From Sphingobium sp. AS12 (GTDB lineage: Bacteria > Pseudomonadota > Alphaproteobacteria > Sphingomonadales > Sphingomonadaceae): DNA of 64,000 bases. Of the stretch, positions 17,302 to 26,710 are shown piece by piece. The translations under genes and the position numbers were made by a program. The stretch spans positions 124,001-188,000 of the forward strand of contig NZ_JAHRGM010000056.1 of NCBI RefSeq assembly GCF_019097845.1, written 5' to 3'. How positions within the stretch are numbered: position 1 is the first letter of the stretch; each line of letters starts with the position of its first letter. The notes under the pieces were generated by a model. It ran no database searches and had not been told where the DNA came from. It saw only the letters and a list, made by a program, of their open reading frames with translations.

Positions 17302-17347
17302 CGAAAATCAGGCGGTTTGCGACGCTCGCCATGCGTTTCGCTGTCAG
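17302..17347 (+). repeat. Dispersed intergenic repeat, copy 3' of the secreted-protein gene
   Basis: CGAAAATCAGGC, GGTTTGCGACGCTCGCC and CGCTGTCAGG. The second part overlaps the start of the response-regulator remnant. Confidence 0.4.
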
Positions 17348-17633
17348 GTTAAGGCGCTGCTCGCAATCCATGCCGAGAATATCGTTCTGCTTTTCTCCGA
17401 CGTGGAAATGCCAAGGCGCGATGAACGGCTTTGCCCTTGCCCGTCACGCTGCCCAAGGATGAAAATGGATCGAGATCGTCATAGCCAGCAGTCTGGTGAT
17501 GCCGTGCGATGGCGACATGCCCGAGAAGCCGACATTCATCCAGAAGCCATTCGATAACCAAATGCTCAGCGCCTGCCTGCGCGACACCCTCGCGGAAGGG
17601 AAAAAGCCCGAACCTCTAAAACGCTCCGTCTAG
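17330..17633 (+). pseudogene. Broken response-regulator receiver domain
   Basis: In one frame, ENIVLLFSDVEMP (17372-17410) is the phosphoacceptor strand of a CheY-like receiver. The homology then moves to another frame as MNGFALARHAAQG, meets an in-frame TGA at about 17459, and resumes as WIEIVIASSLVMP and FIQKPFDNQMLSACL, the conserved lysine-proline end of a receiver, closing at TAG 17631-17633. One frameshift near 17411, one stop codon and no intact start make it a pseudogene. The parent was probably a single-domain receiver common in sphingomonads. Confidence 0.7.
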
Positions 17634-17702
17634 ATTTTCGAAAGCTGCCAGCTTGCAGTTTGTGTAAACCGCACCAATTCGGAATGATCGCGTCCGGGCA
17701 CT

Positions 17703-19568
17703 TCATCCCTCTGAGAGGCAGTCGTCCAAAAGGCGCACTACAGTGGCAAGCTGGTCGGCAAGCTGATCATAGAGGGTGTCCATGACATGACCCCAGCCAC
17801 CCCTGGCGGCGGCAAGGTCGAGACCAAAGCGCTCCAATGCGCCGGCAATGAGCCCATCCATATCCTCCTTGCGATGACCGGCCACCTGCCGCAGATCGGA
17901 CAAGGCGAAAAGCTTGTCGATGGGGCGCCCGACCGCCGTACCCGCGGCTTCGAAGCGCGAAACTATCTCCTCGGCCGAGTCCCACACCGATAGGCCCGCC
18001 TCATGCCCGATCTGACAGAAGCAGATTGTCCGATCGAGGAGCTTGAGTCCCCGCAGCTTGTCGATCTTGTCGGTCTGGGGGCCAAAGGCGCGCACGAAGA
18101 GCCGCAAGTAGCGCTCCGCCAGACATTCGACGACGAGCTTGTCGAGGTCGAGGCAGCGGGCAAGAAAGGCCGATCGCGTCATGTCGAGCGGAATGTGCCG
18201 GGCAACCGGTTCGACATGGAGCCCTTGCCACCAGCCATGATAGTCGAGCCAGGTTCGGTCAAGCTTGACGAATTCCTCACCGCTTACCTCGATCCCGAAA
18301 CGTGCGGCCAGTGCGGACAGCCGCTCGCCGACATCGGCAATGCCGTGGGTCAGCGCCTTCGCCCGCGTGCCGACATTGGGAACCTTGCGTGCTTCTGCCG
18401 ACAATTGTTCGGCGGTTGCTGCAACGGCGTAACCATGCCAATGCTGGACGACGCGGTGCGGCGTCCCACCGTAAAGCTTCCTGATCTCAAGTTGGATCAG
18501 ATCTCGCCCGATCCGGCTGGCAGGCCCCACGTTCCACTGGTTCTGATAGCCGACCCCGCCGCTTTCAGGATGAACATGGAAGCCTGGCCGTCCCTCATAG
18601 GCGCCGAGCACTGTATCGCGGACGTAGATATAATCCCTTGGCCGAAATCGGTCTGCAATGCGCGACGTGACGGGCGTTGGATTGCCCGGCCAGACAAGCC
18701 CCTGCGTTTCAAGCGGATTGACCGAGATGGGGAAATCGCCAGGCCCCGCCACATGACGCGCGCCCCACACCTGCGCGCAATACCCCCCCTCGCGCCGACG
18801 TTGGACATCGATCTCGCGCGTCAGAAGATGTTCGTTCAGCTGCTGGCTTGTTCCCAGCGCCAACTCCGCCGCTTTGTCGGTAAGTCCATGGCGGATTTCG
18901 TAAAAGACCTGGACGAGTGCCATCTCGCGCAGCGAGAGGTAATCTTGCAGATAATCGCGCGATACGACGGCGCGCATGTCGTCATAACGCAGATCGGCAT
19001 AGAGCGAGGGCTTATCGACCGAGGCGACATCGAACTCGGGTTCGGCGGGATTGTCCCAACGCGTGGCCCCATCGACATGGACGCGCGGCATCAATCCATA
19101 GGTCATGGCAAACCGCGGATCGAGGACCATGGCTGTCTGGTTATTGCTGGTCCACCCCAGGATCAGCGGTTCATAGTCCTCCCGCACCGAAGGCGCACCA
19201 TCTTTGCCCTCCAGATAGGTCCCGATCCAGAATCGTGGATTAAGGCTCTGCGGGCCGTTCAATAGGGGCGATGGCCGTCCGCTCGATTCCACCTCATGGC
19301 CAAAGGCCCGGAGCCGCCCTCCCAGCGCTTCAAGCTGAGCGACGGGGACCAGCGCAGACCACATGAAACGGACACCCGGCACAGATGGGTCGTCGAAACC
19401 ACGTATCTCGGCGACGACCACATCGGATGCAGCCCAGGGGCATTCCTCAGGGATGTGGGCGAGAAGGTCCGGCCACCAGTTTTCGTACATATAGTCCCGT
19501 CTTTTATCACGCAGTGCGCGCGTGCCCGCTTCGTCGAAGGGCTTCCTCAGGGTACGCCGTCGCGCCAT
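17703..19568 (-). CDS. Large protein of unknown function at the end of a defence-like cluster
   Basis: A 621-residue soluble protein with no signal peptide or membrane helix. It is rich in tryptophan and histidine, for example ENWWPDLLAHIPEECPW (29-45), FHVHPESGGVGYQNQW near 325 and QHWHGYAV near 373. I recognise no catalytic motif. It is the last gene of the minus-strand block, 157 bp after the PLD protein gene, so it may be a third member of that cluster or a separate gene. A downstream in-frame ATG (MYENWW) is an alternative start. Confidence 0.55.
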   Translation of the reverse strand: MARRRTLRKPFDEAGTRALRDKRRDYMYENWWPDLLAHIPEECPWAASDVVVAEIRGFDDPSVPGVRFMWSALVPVAQLEALGGRLRAFGHEVESSGRPSPLLNGPQSLNPRFWIGTYLEGKDGAPSVREDYEPLILGWTSNNQTAMVLDPRFAMTYGLMPRVHVDGATRWDNPAEPEFDVASVDKPSLYADLRYDDMRAVVSRDYLQDYLSLREMALVQVFYEIRHGLTDKAAELALGTSQQLNEHLLTREIDVQRRREGGYCAQVWGARHVAGPGDFPISVNPLETQGLVWPGNPTPVTSRIADRFRPRDYIYVRDTVLGAYEGRPGFHVHPESGGVGYQNQWNVGPASRIGRDLIQLEIRKLYGGTPHRVVQHWHGYAVAATAEQLSAEARKVPNVGTRAKALTHGIADVGERLSALAARFGIEVSGEEFVKLDRTWLDYHGWWQGLHVEPVARHIPLDMTRSAFLARCLDLDKLVVECLAERYLRLFVRAFGPQTDKIDKLRGLKLLDRTICFCQIGHEAGLSVWDSAEEIVSRFEAAGTAVGRPIDKLFALSDLRQVAGHRKEDMDGLIAGALERFGLDLAAARGGWGHVMDTLYDQLADQLATVVRLLDDCLSEG

Positions 19569-19725
19569 CAGGTTTGCGCTCAGTAATCAAGTTCGAGCCC
19601 GTTCTGATGCCGGAAAACGCCGTTGGCAATGATCTATCGTAACGCCCCCTGAGGCGCAGTTTCTCAATGAATTGAGGCCCCAAGGGACCATCGGCTCAAT
19701 GCCAATCAGGTGCATATAGTCGAAT

Positions 19726-22191
19726 TCAAGGCATCACCTTTTCCAGTTCCGCCATGCCCTTCCTTACATTCTGGGCTTGCGCGGCAGACATTCCGATATG
19801 CCGGGCCATCTGGGTCACGGCCGCCTCAACCTGCGGCCCTTTGGTGAACGCGAAGGCCGAAGTCGATCGGTAGAATTCGGGTATCTGGGATTCGAGAATC
19901 GCAGCGAGCGATTTCGCGCCTGCGGCCGCTCTTGCCTCGACAAGGATGGCGGCAAGAATCCAGCGCGACAAGATCACGAGCGTGAGGATCGGTATGGGGA
20001 CGTTCTCCAGTTCGCGGTCGAGGGGAATGCGGGCCATGAGTCCGTCGGTGAACCTGCGCCCCCAGATCAAGCTGATGAGACGGGCGCCACGCATGAGAAA
20101 GCCTTCGTCCTGCCTTCGGGTCCCAATGGCCGAGAAGGGCATCAGTACCCCGACCTCAGTTTCATCGACAGAATATCTGTGTGAGCAGCCGTGGAGCATG
20201 AGGTAGATCATAAAAAGGGCGCGCGTTACGAAGTCGAGATCGAGCTCTTGTCGGGATTTCGCGACCGTCCCGATATAGTCCTCGAATCGCTCGATCGCCC
20301 GCTCCAATGTCCTTTGGTTGCGCTCGAACGCTTCGCGGGGAACGGGCTGGGCAACAAGTCGTCTTTCCCTGACTCCGTTTGCCGGAGGAGCGTCCGCGGC
20401 ATCTCCATCCTGGTCGTCGTCCGCCTCATCGCCCTCCTCATCGCTCCCCTCATCGTCCTGGTCCTCGCCGGTTTTTAGGGCGGCGGCCGACGCGGAGCTG
20501 TCGTGGTCGATCGTCTCGCTGTCCTCGAGCTGGACGATACCGCGCAGCACGATCTGCAGAAGGAGTTGGAGGGCCGGATTGTTCGCGTGCGAGAGTCCCC
20601 CTGCCATCAGATCGGCCTTGAGCCCCAGTGCCTCGCGAAATTCCTCGGGCGTGTCGAAATCCTCGCCAGCCACTGCGGCAACCGACGCGCCCCGTCGATC
20701 CGCGCGTAGCGCGGACCGTCTGATCGGATTGGCATCCCCAAAAAGCAAGTGGACGTCGCGGGCCAGGTCGATCAGGTCGCTTTCACCGTTCAGCACTGCG
20801 TCGAGCTTACGCTTTATTCCGCTTGCGAGCGGGCTCGGCGCCGCCGCCATCAGCCTGTTCGGCTCGTATACGATTACCGGGCGACTAATCCTGCCGTCGC
20901 ACAGCGCTACTCTCGCGACGATCGTGGAACCGCTGCGCGCCCCTCCCAGTCGCGCGTGAGGCCTTACGTCGCCTCCGGCAATCAACGGATGGCGATCATC
21001 ATCGATTAGCAGATCAGCCCCTGTGGGGTTGATGCCCGACGGGACGCTCCAGTAGAGCCTGTCGTCCTTGCGCTCAATCCGGCCGGGATTGAATCGCGGC
21101 GGCGCTGCGGATGGCTCGGGCTTCTCGGGGGCCGAGATGTCCTTGGGGCGAAGGATCTCCGAAAAGTCGAGCCACAGGGTCTTTTCAACCGTGCCTCGTG
21201 GGAGGCGCCGGAAGATCGCCGCCTCATGGTTGAGTCCGGGCATGCCAGAGCCGCCCAGGGCTCCGGCGGTGCAGTTCGTGCTACCAAAGAGCAGGAAGTC
21301 ATATTTGCGCGTCTGCGCGACCAGAAGCTTGGCGTGCAGGAAGCGATGATTTCCGCTCGCGCCATGTGGATGGAAAGTCGGCTTCAGTTTCGAGCCGAGC
21401 GCCTGGATCGGGAATGTCGATTGCCGCGCCCCGGCAACATCGGACAGGGTCATGAATATGTGCAGAGGTGGTTTGCCCAGTTCAGCGTGCACCCGCCGCA
21501 GAGCCTTGAGGTCTGAATCCCAGTAGGGTGAAATCACTACAAGGCGTTCCACCTTGCCTTCGACGTTCGCGAGAAAGCGGTCGCCGATCGGTTCGTTTGC
21601 GTCCGGAGCGGACAGCATCAGATCGACGAGGCTTCCGTCGGCGAACACCTCTGCCCCCTCCCCCCGGTCGGTACATGCCAGCCAAGGTGCCTGAGAGTTC
21701 AGGAGATCGAACTTATAGGAGAGGTCGGGATTCCCTGTCGCAGAAACCTGCGCGATCAGCCAGTCATGGGCTCTGGCTATAAGCCTGCGGTGGACGGCGC
21801 TGTCCGGGGTTTCCGCTGATTGGGACCAATCGAGGCTTGAAACGAGTTCCCGGTTGCTGCCCCAACCCGCGGAGGTCGCGTTCGCCGAACCAAGGGTAAA
21901 GCTTGCCTTTGCCTTGCCGTAGCGGATCATCATCTTGGGATGGAAGCAGCCGGTCCCTTCGATCGGCTCGATCAGGTACTTCCGGCCAGCATGGCTGAAC
22001 GCCTCCGGCAATTGCTCAAGTGCCTGCGAGAGCATCGCAGCGTCCGCAATCAGCAGGTTGTTCTGGCACCCGACCGCCCGGAGCCGGTACTGGACGTTGG
22101 CGTCGTAGAAAGCTGGGTCTACGCTGAAAGTAGTTGTAATCGAGCTGTGGAAGCCGGGTCTCTTGAGGTCGTCAAACAGGTTGAACGGCAT
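19726..22191 (-). CDS. PLD-superfamily protein (two HxK motifs), putative nuclease effector
   Basis: An 821-residue protein. Two PLD half-sites are visible: CFHPKMMI with H84/K86 followed by LGSANATSAGW, and FLHAKLLV with H286/K288 followed by FGSTNCTAGAL. The paired HxK...GSxN pattern is that of PLD-type phosphodiesterases, and in bacterial immunity such domains are usually nucleases. A very acidic low-complexity stretch (DEGSDEEGDEADDDQDGD) separates this from a helical C-terminal domain of about 200 residues. Its start overlaps the end of the upstream 515-residue gene by 20 bp, so the two are co-translated and probably act together. Confidence 0.75.
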   Translation of the reverse strand: MPFNLFDDLKRPGFHSSITTTFSVDPAFYDANVQYRLRAVGCQNNLLIADAAMLSQALEQLPEAFSHAGRKYLIEPIEGTGCFHPKMMIRYGKAKASFTLGSANATSAGWGSNRELVSSLDWSQSAETPDSAVHRRLIARAHDWLIAQVSATGNPDLSYKFDLLNSQAPWLACTDRGEGAEVFADGSLVDLMLSAPDANEPIGDRFLANVEGKVERLVVISPYWDSDLKALRRVHAELGKPPLHIFMTLSDVAGARQSTFPIQALGSKLKPTFHPHGASGNHRFLHAKLLVAQTRKYDFLLFGSTNCTAGALGGSGMPGLNHEAAIFRRLPRGTVEKTLWLDFSEILRPKDISAPEKPEPSAAPPRFNPGRIERKDDRLYWSVPSGINPTGADLLIDDDRHPLIAGGDVRPHARLGGARSGSTIVARVALCDGRISRPVIVYEPNRLMAAAPSPLASGIKRKLDAVLNGESDLIDLARDVHLLFGDANPIRRSALRADRRGASVAAVAGEDFDTPEEFREALGLKADLMAGGLSHANNPALQLLLQIVLRGIVQLEDSETIDHDSSASAAALKTGEDQDDEGSDEEGDEADDDQDGDAADAPPANGVRERRLVAQPVPREAFERNQRTLERAIERFEDYIGTVAKSRQELDLDFVTRALFMIYLMLHGCSHRYSVDETEVGVLMPFSAIGTRRQDEGFLMRGARLISLIWGRRFTDGLMARIPLDRELENVPIPILTLVILSRWILAAILVEARAAAGAKSLAAILESQIPEFYRSTSAFAFTKGPQVEAAVTQMARHIGMSAAQAQNVRKGMAELEKVMP

Positions 22192-23719
22192 CGAGCAGCG
22201 CCTTTCCTGCCTCGGCTACATCGCCCTCATCATCGAGCAGAGCGCCGTCATATGCGAACGTCAGAAGATTGACGATGCGGGGGTTGGTGAAAGTATATTC
22301 GGCCGGTTCGCCGTCGACGAGTCCGCTTTCATCGACGATAAAGCGATAGGTGTAGGTTCCTGCCGCAAGCTTCTGTCCAGCGATCAGCAGGTGGTTCCCG
22401 ATGACGAACTTGCGCACCAGACCCGCGAGCCCCTCCATTGCAGGTCTATCGGCCATCTTGTCGAGATAGCGGAAGATGCCTTCCGCCGATCTATCGGCGA
22501 CGGTGGCTTCAGCCAGTATCCCGTTGATCGCAGCATCATCGCTCCAGCGCCTCCACAACGACAGCAGGAGATCGATGGCTTTGCGCACCTGTTTGCTGCC
22601 GGGCTCACTTGTCCCGCCCGCGATGTCCGCGAGTTCAGATCCGGCCTTATGCTCGAGGGCCAGGCTGCCGAGATCCCGTGCTTCGGCGACTCTGGCGAGG
22701 GTGGATGCCGCGTCGCCGCGGCGAAGCGCGAGGGTGGCTATGGCGCGAGACAGTTCATCCGCGGTCGCGCCCGACGTCTCGTTGATGCGGTGGGTCAACG
22801 CGTTGAGCACAAGCTCGAGTGAGATGTGGCAGAGCTCGTTCACGAAATAGGCGCGCCAATGGGTCAGGTTCTGCGCTAGAAACTGGTTGGTGACGGTTCC
22901 GATGTTGTCTTGGACGTAAAGCTCGCGGCGAAGGTCGTTACCATCCTGACGACCGATGCGACTAATGATGTTGAGGACGTTCCATAGCGTCGCCCGACGT
23001 GCTGGCGCAGTATCATCGTCTGCCCTCTCGCCGCGCAGGTAACGCAGCAGCAGTTGCGTCTCCCCCGACTGCACATCAAGATAGGCCGGATGTGCCTCGT
23101 CCGATATGGCGACGCAGTCTGCATGGTCGATCCTGCCGGTCCTGATTGCCTTGAGGATTTTCTTGCAGGCTGTCGGACATGCTTCGGCGAAGGCTTCGGC
23201 AAGATCGAGGCCATGATCGGGCGACACTGCCTGGACGCGGATGTTGGTTTTCAGGAGCATGCCCATCTGCAGCATGCTGGCCACATAGAACTGCCCGAAA
23301 TTGCCCCTCACCGCCTTAAGATACTGGTTTTCTTCCCCTGGGCCGTCCGTCCAGGGCGTGAAATCGAAGGCTTTGCCGATCCCGATGTTTTTACCTGCCC
23401 AAGCTGAACCGGCCATACCGTTGGCCTCGTCGCTGTCTCCGATCTGACATGCAAGCGCATATATCGCCTCCGCGCGGCGCACGAAGATGCGCCACTTTTT
23501 TTCGTCGAGGCTGTGCTGCGTCAGCTCGAACTGCCTGACTACCCAGCAATAGAATGAGAAGTAGCGCAGCCGGTTGGTAACGTTGGTCAGTCCGGGAAGG
23601 AGGTCGGTGTATAACCGAACCGATGCCGCCTGCAGTCCGAGCGGATCTCTTCCCGACGAAAATGAGCCGGGCTTGTTCCAGTCGGGAAGGACTTCGATGC
23701 CCCTGGTTTCATTCGGCAT
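22172..23719 (-). CDS. Unknown partner of the PLD protein, putative defence gene
   Basis: A 515-residue soluble, mostly helical protein. The N-terminus GIEVLPDWNKPGSFSSGRDP leads into LQAASVRLYTDLLPGLTNVT and RLRYFSFYCWVVRQFE, a block that looks strongly conserved, but I cannot assign it to a named family. A ribosome binding site (AGAGGG) sits six bases before the ATG. It is the first gene of the cluster, overlaps the PLD gene, and has its own 199-bp upstream gap from the gasdermin operon, so it is probably transcribed separately. A sensor or adaptor role for the PLD effector is an inference. Confidence 0.55.
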   Translation of the reverse strand: MPNETRGIEVLPDWNKPGSFSSGRDPLGLQAASVRLYTDLLPGLTNVTNRLRYFSFYCWVVRQFELTQHSLDEKKWRIFVRRAEAIYALACQIGDSDEANGMAGSAWAGKNIGIGKAFDFTPWTDGPGEENQYLKAVRGNFGQFYVASMLQMGMLLKTNIRVQAVSPDHGLDLAEAFAEACPTACKKILKAIRTGRIDHADCVAISDEAHPAYLDVQSGETQLLLRYLRGERADDDTAPARRATLWNVLNIISRIGRQDGNDLRRELYVQDNIGTVTNQFLAQNLTHWRAYFVNELCHISLELVLNALTHRINETSGATADELSRAIATLALRRGDAASTLARVAEARDLGSLALEHKAGSELADIAGGTSEPGSKQVRKAIDLLLSLWRRWSDDAAINGILAEATVADRSAEGIFRYLDKMADRPAMEGLAGLVRKFVIGNHLLIAGQKLAAGTYTYRFIVDESGLVDGEPAEYTFTNPRIVNLLTFAYDGALLDDEGDVAEAGKALLDAVQPV

Positions 23720-23918
23720 CTATAGCCCTCTAACGAAATTTTTCGAGTGTCGGACCTATCTCCCTCTTTAGTCTTGCAGAAGAGTTAGCGCGCCGAGGTT
23801 CGTCAAAAATCTATTCGAAAAATGGCGCCCTTTTCCTCCTTCAATCGCAGCCTGCTCAAAGGCCAGCCCAGCAAGGATGCCCCCAGTTTGGGAAGAAGAT
23901 TATCCGCTTCAATTTGTT

Positions 23919-26693
23919 CTATCGACCGTAATATTCGGACAAGGGCATACGGACATAACCCGGCGGCGGGCCGGCGCCCTGCGCAATCAGCGCAGGCTTT
24001 TCGACGCCGAGGGCGACCGCAGGCCTGGCTCTTGCCCAGTCGATCTCGAAAGCCTTGAGAAAATAGGCAGCGATCTCAGCATCGTCGAACAACAGGCTTG
24101 CGTCGCGATTGGTCGATACCGCCTGGTCGCTCCAGTTCTGGCTGCCGACAAGTACTCGCTGCCCGTCAGCTATGATCCCCTTTGTATGAGTGTTGGTGAT
24201 GATGCGGACGCACCGCGCTACGTCGAGACCGCGACGACGAAGCTCGGTAATATCATCATCGACATCGCCGGCCCGAAGGATGATCCGAAGGTCCGCAATC
24301 TCCTTCGATTTCGCGATCAGCGCCTCGACCAGTTCATCGAGATTCCCGGCCATGTCCTTGCGGATCTTGATATACTGATTCTGGAAGACGAGCTGCCGCC
24401 TGGCCGAATGGATCAAAGAGAGCACCGCGTCGGTATAGATCCGGCCGCGCCGATCTGGCGTCAGAACCGGCTGGACCTTAACGCTTCGTCCGGTAACACG
24501 CAGCGGCTGGAGCCGTTCGACGGGCGCTTCCAGAAAGATTTCCTCGGGCACGTCGACCATGATTTCGGCTGGAGCGATCGCCTCCTCTCCGCCGCCAAGC
24601 TCTCCACATTGATCGAAGTCCGCATTGATATGGGCTTCAAACATGTCGGCCAGCTTGCGGTTCTCAAGCACGATATGCCATTCACGGTTGCCGCGCGCGC
24701 CGCCATCGACAGGCTTTGGCTGGCTGCTCCTGGTCCAGTTGCCGCTGGATAGCCAGACCCACTGGCTGTCGGCTACGCTGACCTTGATATGGTAGGCTCT
24801 GGTGACCAGCTTGCCGTTGCCGACAGGCACATAAACATTCGTGAAGGCGAAGTCGTCACGCCATTTCTCGAAGGTGGTATCTCGACGAAATTCACCGTCC
24901 TTGGGCCCGCCATCGCCACTATCGCGGGTCGCGGGATCGAGTACGATCTTCATCGTCAGACCGCCTGCGTCAAGGCGCTCCTTTACGGCTTCCATTACAT
25001 GGGCCGCGAAGAACTGGTACATCGAACTGGTGAGCGTCGTTTGGACCTTGCCCAGAAACTCCTGGAGCATGGGAAAGCTCTCTTCCGGTCCGACATGGGC
25101 GATGACGGTCATTTCCTCTTCCACCGGATCGAAGAGAAATGGGGCCTTCGCGCGGCGCGCGTCGTCATAGGCAATCGTACCGGGCACCTCCAGCTGATCC
25201 ACCGTCAAACCCAGTTGTTCATCGATCGTCGCATAACGAACATCGACGGGATAGCCTGCGAATGCCGCTGGAGCGGACGCGCGAACGACCTCGAAGCGTT
25301 CCGGGCGAGCTGCCAGGACAAGGACATCCGTTCGTCCGTTGAAGCCCGGCTTCACCCTGACGACCCCATCCGGCAACGCTTGCGACAGCCGCGCAATTGC
25401 CTCGTCCAGAGATAGCGCTTCCACGGTCTGCGCTGCGGAGCCAGTATCCGGGACGCCAAGCGATACCGTAATTTGCAAAGGTATGCTGATCGTCACCGCG
25501 CCCCCATCTGGAACGTGCACTGCTGCGGGTGCCTGGACGGCTACTGCCGCGGGCGTGGACGGGACTCCGGCGGTTGTCGGCCTTTCGGGCGTCGCAACGT
25601 TGCGCCACCACTGCTCCCAGGGTCCGTCACTTCGATGCCCACCGCCCCGGATGTTGACCCCGGCATCGATAATCCGCCCGTCACGTGCGAGATCAACGGC
25701 GGGGACCGCAAAGTTCGAATCCTTGTATATTCCGGCAAAGTGCAGGCCGACGACATCGCCCGTTTCCGCCGAGAGGACGAGCGAACCCGAATTTCCGCCT
25801 AGCGTGGAGCTGTCATGGCAGCCCGCGCTCATCATCTTGCCGAAGCTGTCCACGTTCCTCCGCCCGGCGAGAAGACCGGGCTGGAAGCGCTTGATGTTAT
25901 AGACGCCGCGGAAAACCTTATCCTGTACATCGGCCCGGTTGCGCGGATCAAATGCGGGATAGCCGACGACCGCGATGCGGCGGGGTCGCGCCGCATCCAG
26001 CTCGACCGGTTCCAGCCAGAGGGGGGCATGTCCTTCAAGCCCCTCGATCTCCACAAGCGCCATGTCGAAATATGGATGGATCATGCGGATCTTGCGAAAC
26101 GCGAACGGCGTTCCCGCCTGATTGTCCAGCTCACGAAGAAAGTCCACGGCCGGATCTATGCCCGAAATGAACTGGAGGCCATCGACGCCGAGCCCGCTCG
26201 CGAACAACTGGGCGACATGTCGATTGGTCATCAGCAGGCCCTCGCCCACAACGAAGCCGGTACCGCCGTAAGGAACGCCGGGATTTCCCGGCAGTTCGAT
26301 ACGCCCTACTGATGGTATAGCCTGGACGAAATTGGCATGTGCCGGTGTATCAGCACCATAGTCGCGCCAGGCCGGATGGTCGATCGTGAAGTCCCCCCCG
26401 ATGATGTCGATTGCGGGTCTCAGATCCGGCAGGATAATGGCCTCGGCGATAAAGCCTTCTCGCTCATCAAGCGGTTCGTCGGCCACTGCCTTGCGGGCAA
26501 CGTTCGTGATTTCGTCTGCGGAAATGTCGGATGGTACATCATGAGGTTCGTATCGGCCGGCAACATGATACGCAGCTTCGGCAAGCGTAGCGGTCGATTC
26601 CGCCATCACCCCCGGAGTCCCGTCGACATTCTGAACCCTGCCAAGAAGCTGCCGCAAATGCGCGCCGATCGAGGGAGACTTTGCATTGGTCAT
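23919..26693 (-). CDS. Trypsin-fold serine protease fused to a PLD-type effector
   Basis: A 924-residue fusion. Residues about 130-350 are a trypsin-fold protease with H159 (LMTNRHVAQL), D210 (YFDMALVEIE) and S302 (LGGNSGSLVL). There is no aspartate six residues before the serine, so strict Lys/Arg specificity is not expected. Residues about 480-900 carry two PLD half-sites: YHIKVSV with SSGNW near 635, and THTKGIIAD with GSQNW near 836. There is no signal peptide. The start at 26693 was chosen for its GGGAAGG site. It is the last gene of the gasdermin operon, 17 bp after the murein hydrolase gene. Proteolysis probably activates or releases the PLD part, which would attack nucleic acid or lipid. 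Confidence 0.8.
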   Translation of the reverse strand: MTNAKSPSIGAHLRQLLGRVQNVDGTPGVMAESTATLAEAAYHVAGRYEPHDVPSDISADEITNVARKAVADEPLDEREGFIAEAIILPDLRPAIDIIGGDFTIDHPAWRDYGADTPAHANFVQAIPSVGRIELPGNPGVPYGGTGFVVGEGLLMTNRHVAQLFASGLGVDGLQFISGIDPAVDFLRELDNQAGTPFAFRKIRMIHPYFDMALVEIEGLEGHAPLWLEPVELDAARPRRIAVVGYPAFDPRNRADVQDKVFRGVYNIKRFQPGLLAGRRNVDSFGKMMSAGCHDSSTLGGNSGSLVLSAETGDVVGLHFAGIYKDSNFAVPAVDLARDGRIIDAGVNIRGGGHRSDGPWEQWWRNVATPERPTTAGVPSTPAAVAVQAPAAVHVPDGGAVTISIPLQITVSLGVPDTGSAAQTVEALSLDEAIARLSQALPDGVVRVKPGFNGRTDVLVLAARPERFEVVRASAPAAFAGYPVDVRYATIDEQLGLTVDQLEVPGTIAYDDARRAKAPFLFDPVEEEMTVIAHVGPEESFPMLQEFLGKVQTTLTSSMYQFFAAHVMEAVKERLDAGGLTMKIVLDPATRDSGDGGPKDGEFRRDTTFEKWRDDFAFTNVYVPVGNGKLVTRAYHIKVSVADSQWVWLSSGNWTRSSQPKPVDGGARGNREWHIVLENRKLADMFEAHINADFDQCGELGGGEEAIAPAEIMVDVPEEIFLEAPVERLQPLRVTGRSVKVQPVLTPDRRGRIYTDAVLSLIHSARRQLVFQNQYIKIRKDMAGNLDELVEALIAKSKEIADLRIILRAGDVDDDITELRRRGLDVARCVRIITNTHTKGIIADGQRVLVGSQNWSDQAVSTNRDASLLFDDAEIAAYFLKAFEIDWARARPAVALGVEKPALIAQGAGPPPGYVRMPLSEYYGR

Positions 26694-26710
26694 GTCTTCG
26701 CCTTCCCTCA

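Noticed and set aside
7092..17700. Classical integron cassette array
   Set aside because: The repeats near gene ends suggested it, but the core boxes GTTRRRY and RYYYAAC are not in attC arrangement, genes face both ways, and no integrase gene is present.
18003..19265. 420-residue plus-strand open frame
   Set aside because: It lies opposite the 621-residue gene. Arginine- and proline-rich shadow composition and no supporting motif.
17703..23719. DISARM or another named PLD-containing defence system
   Set aside because: No helicase, methyltransferase or DUF1998 partner is present. Only the PLD domain is shared, so a named assignment is not supported.
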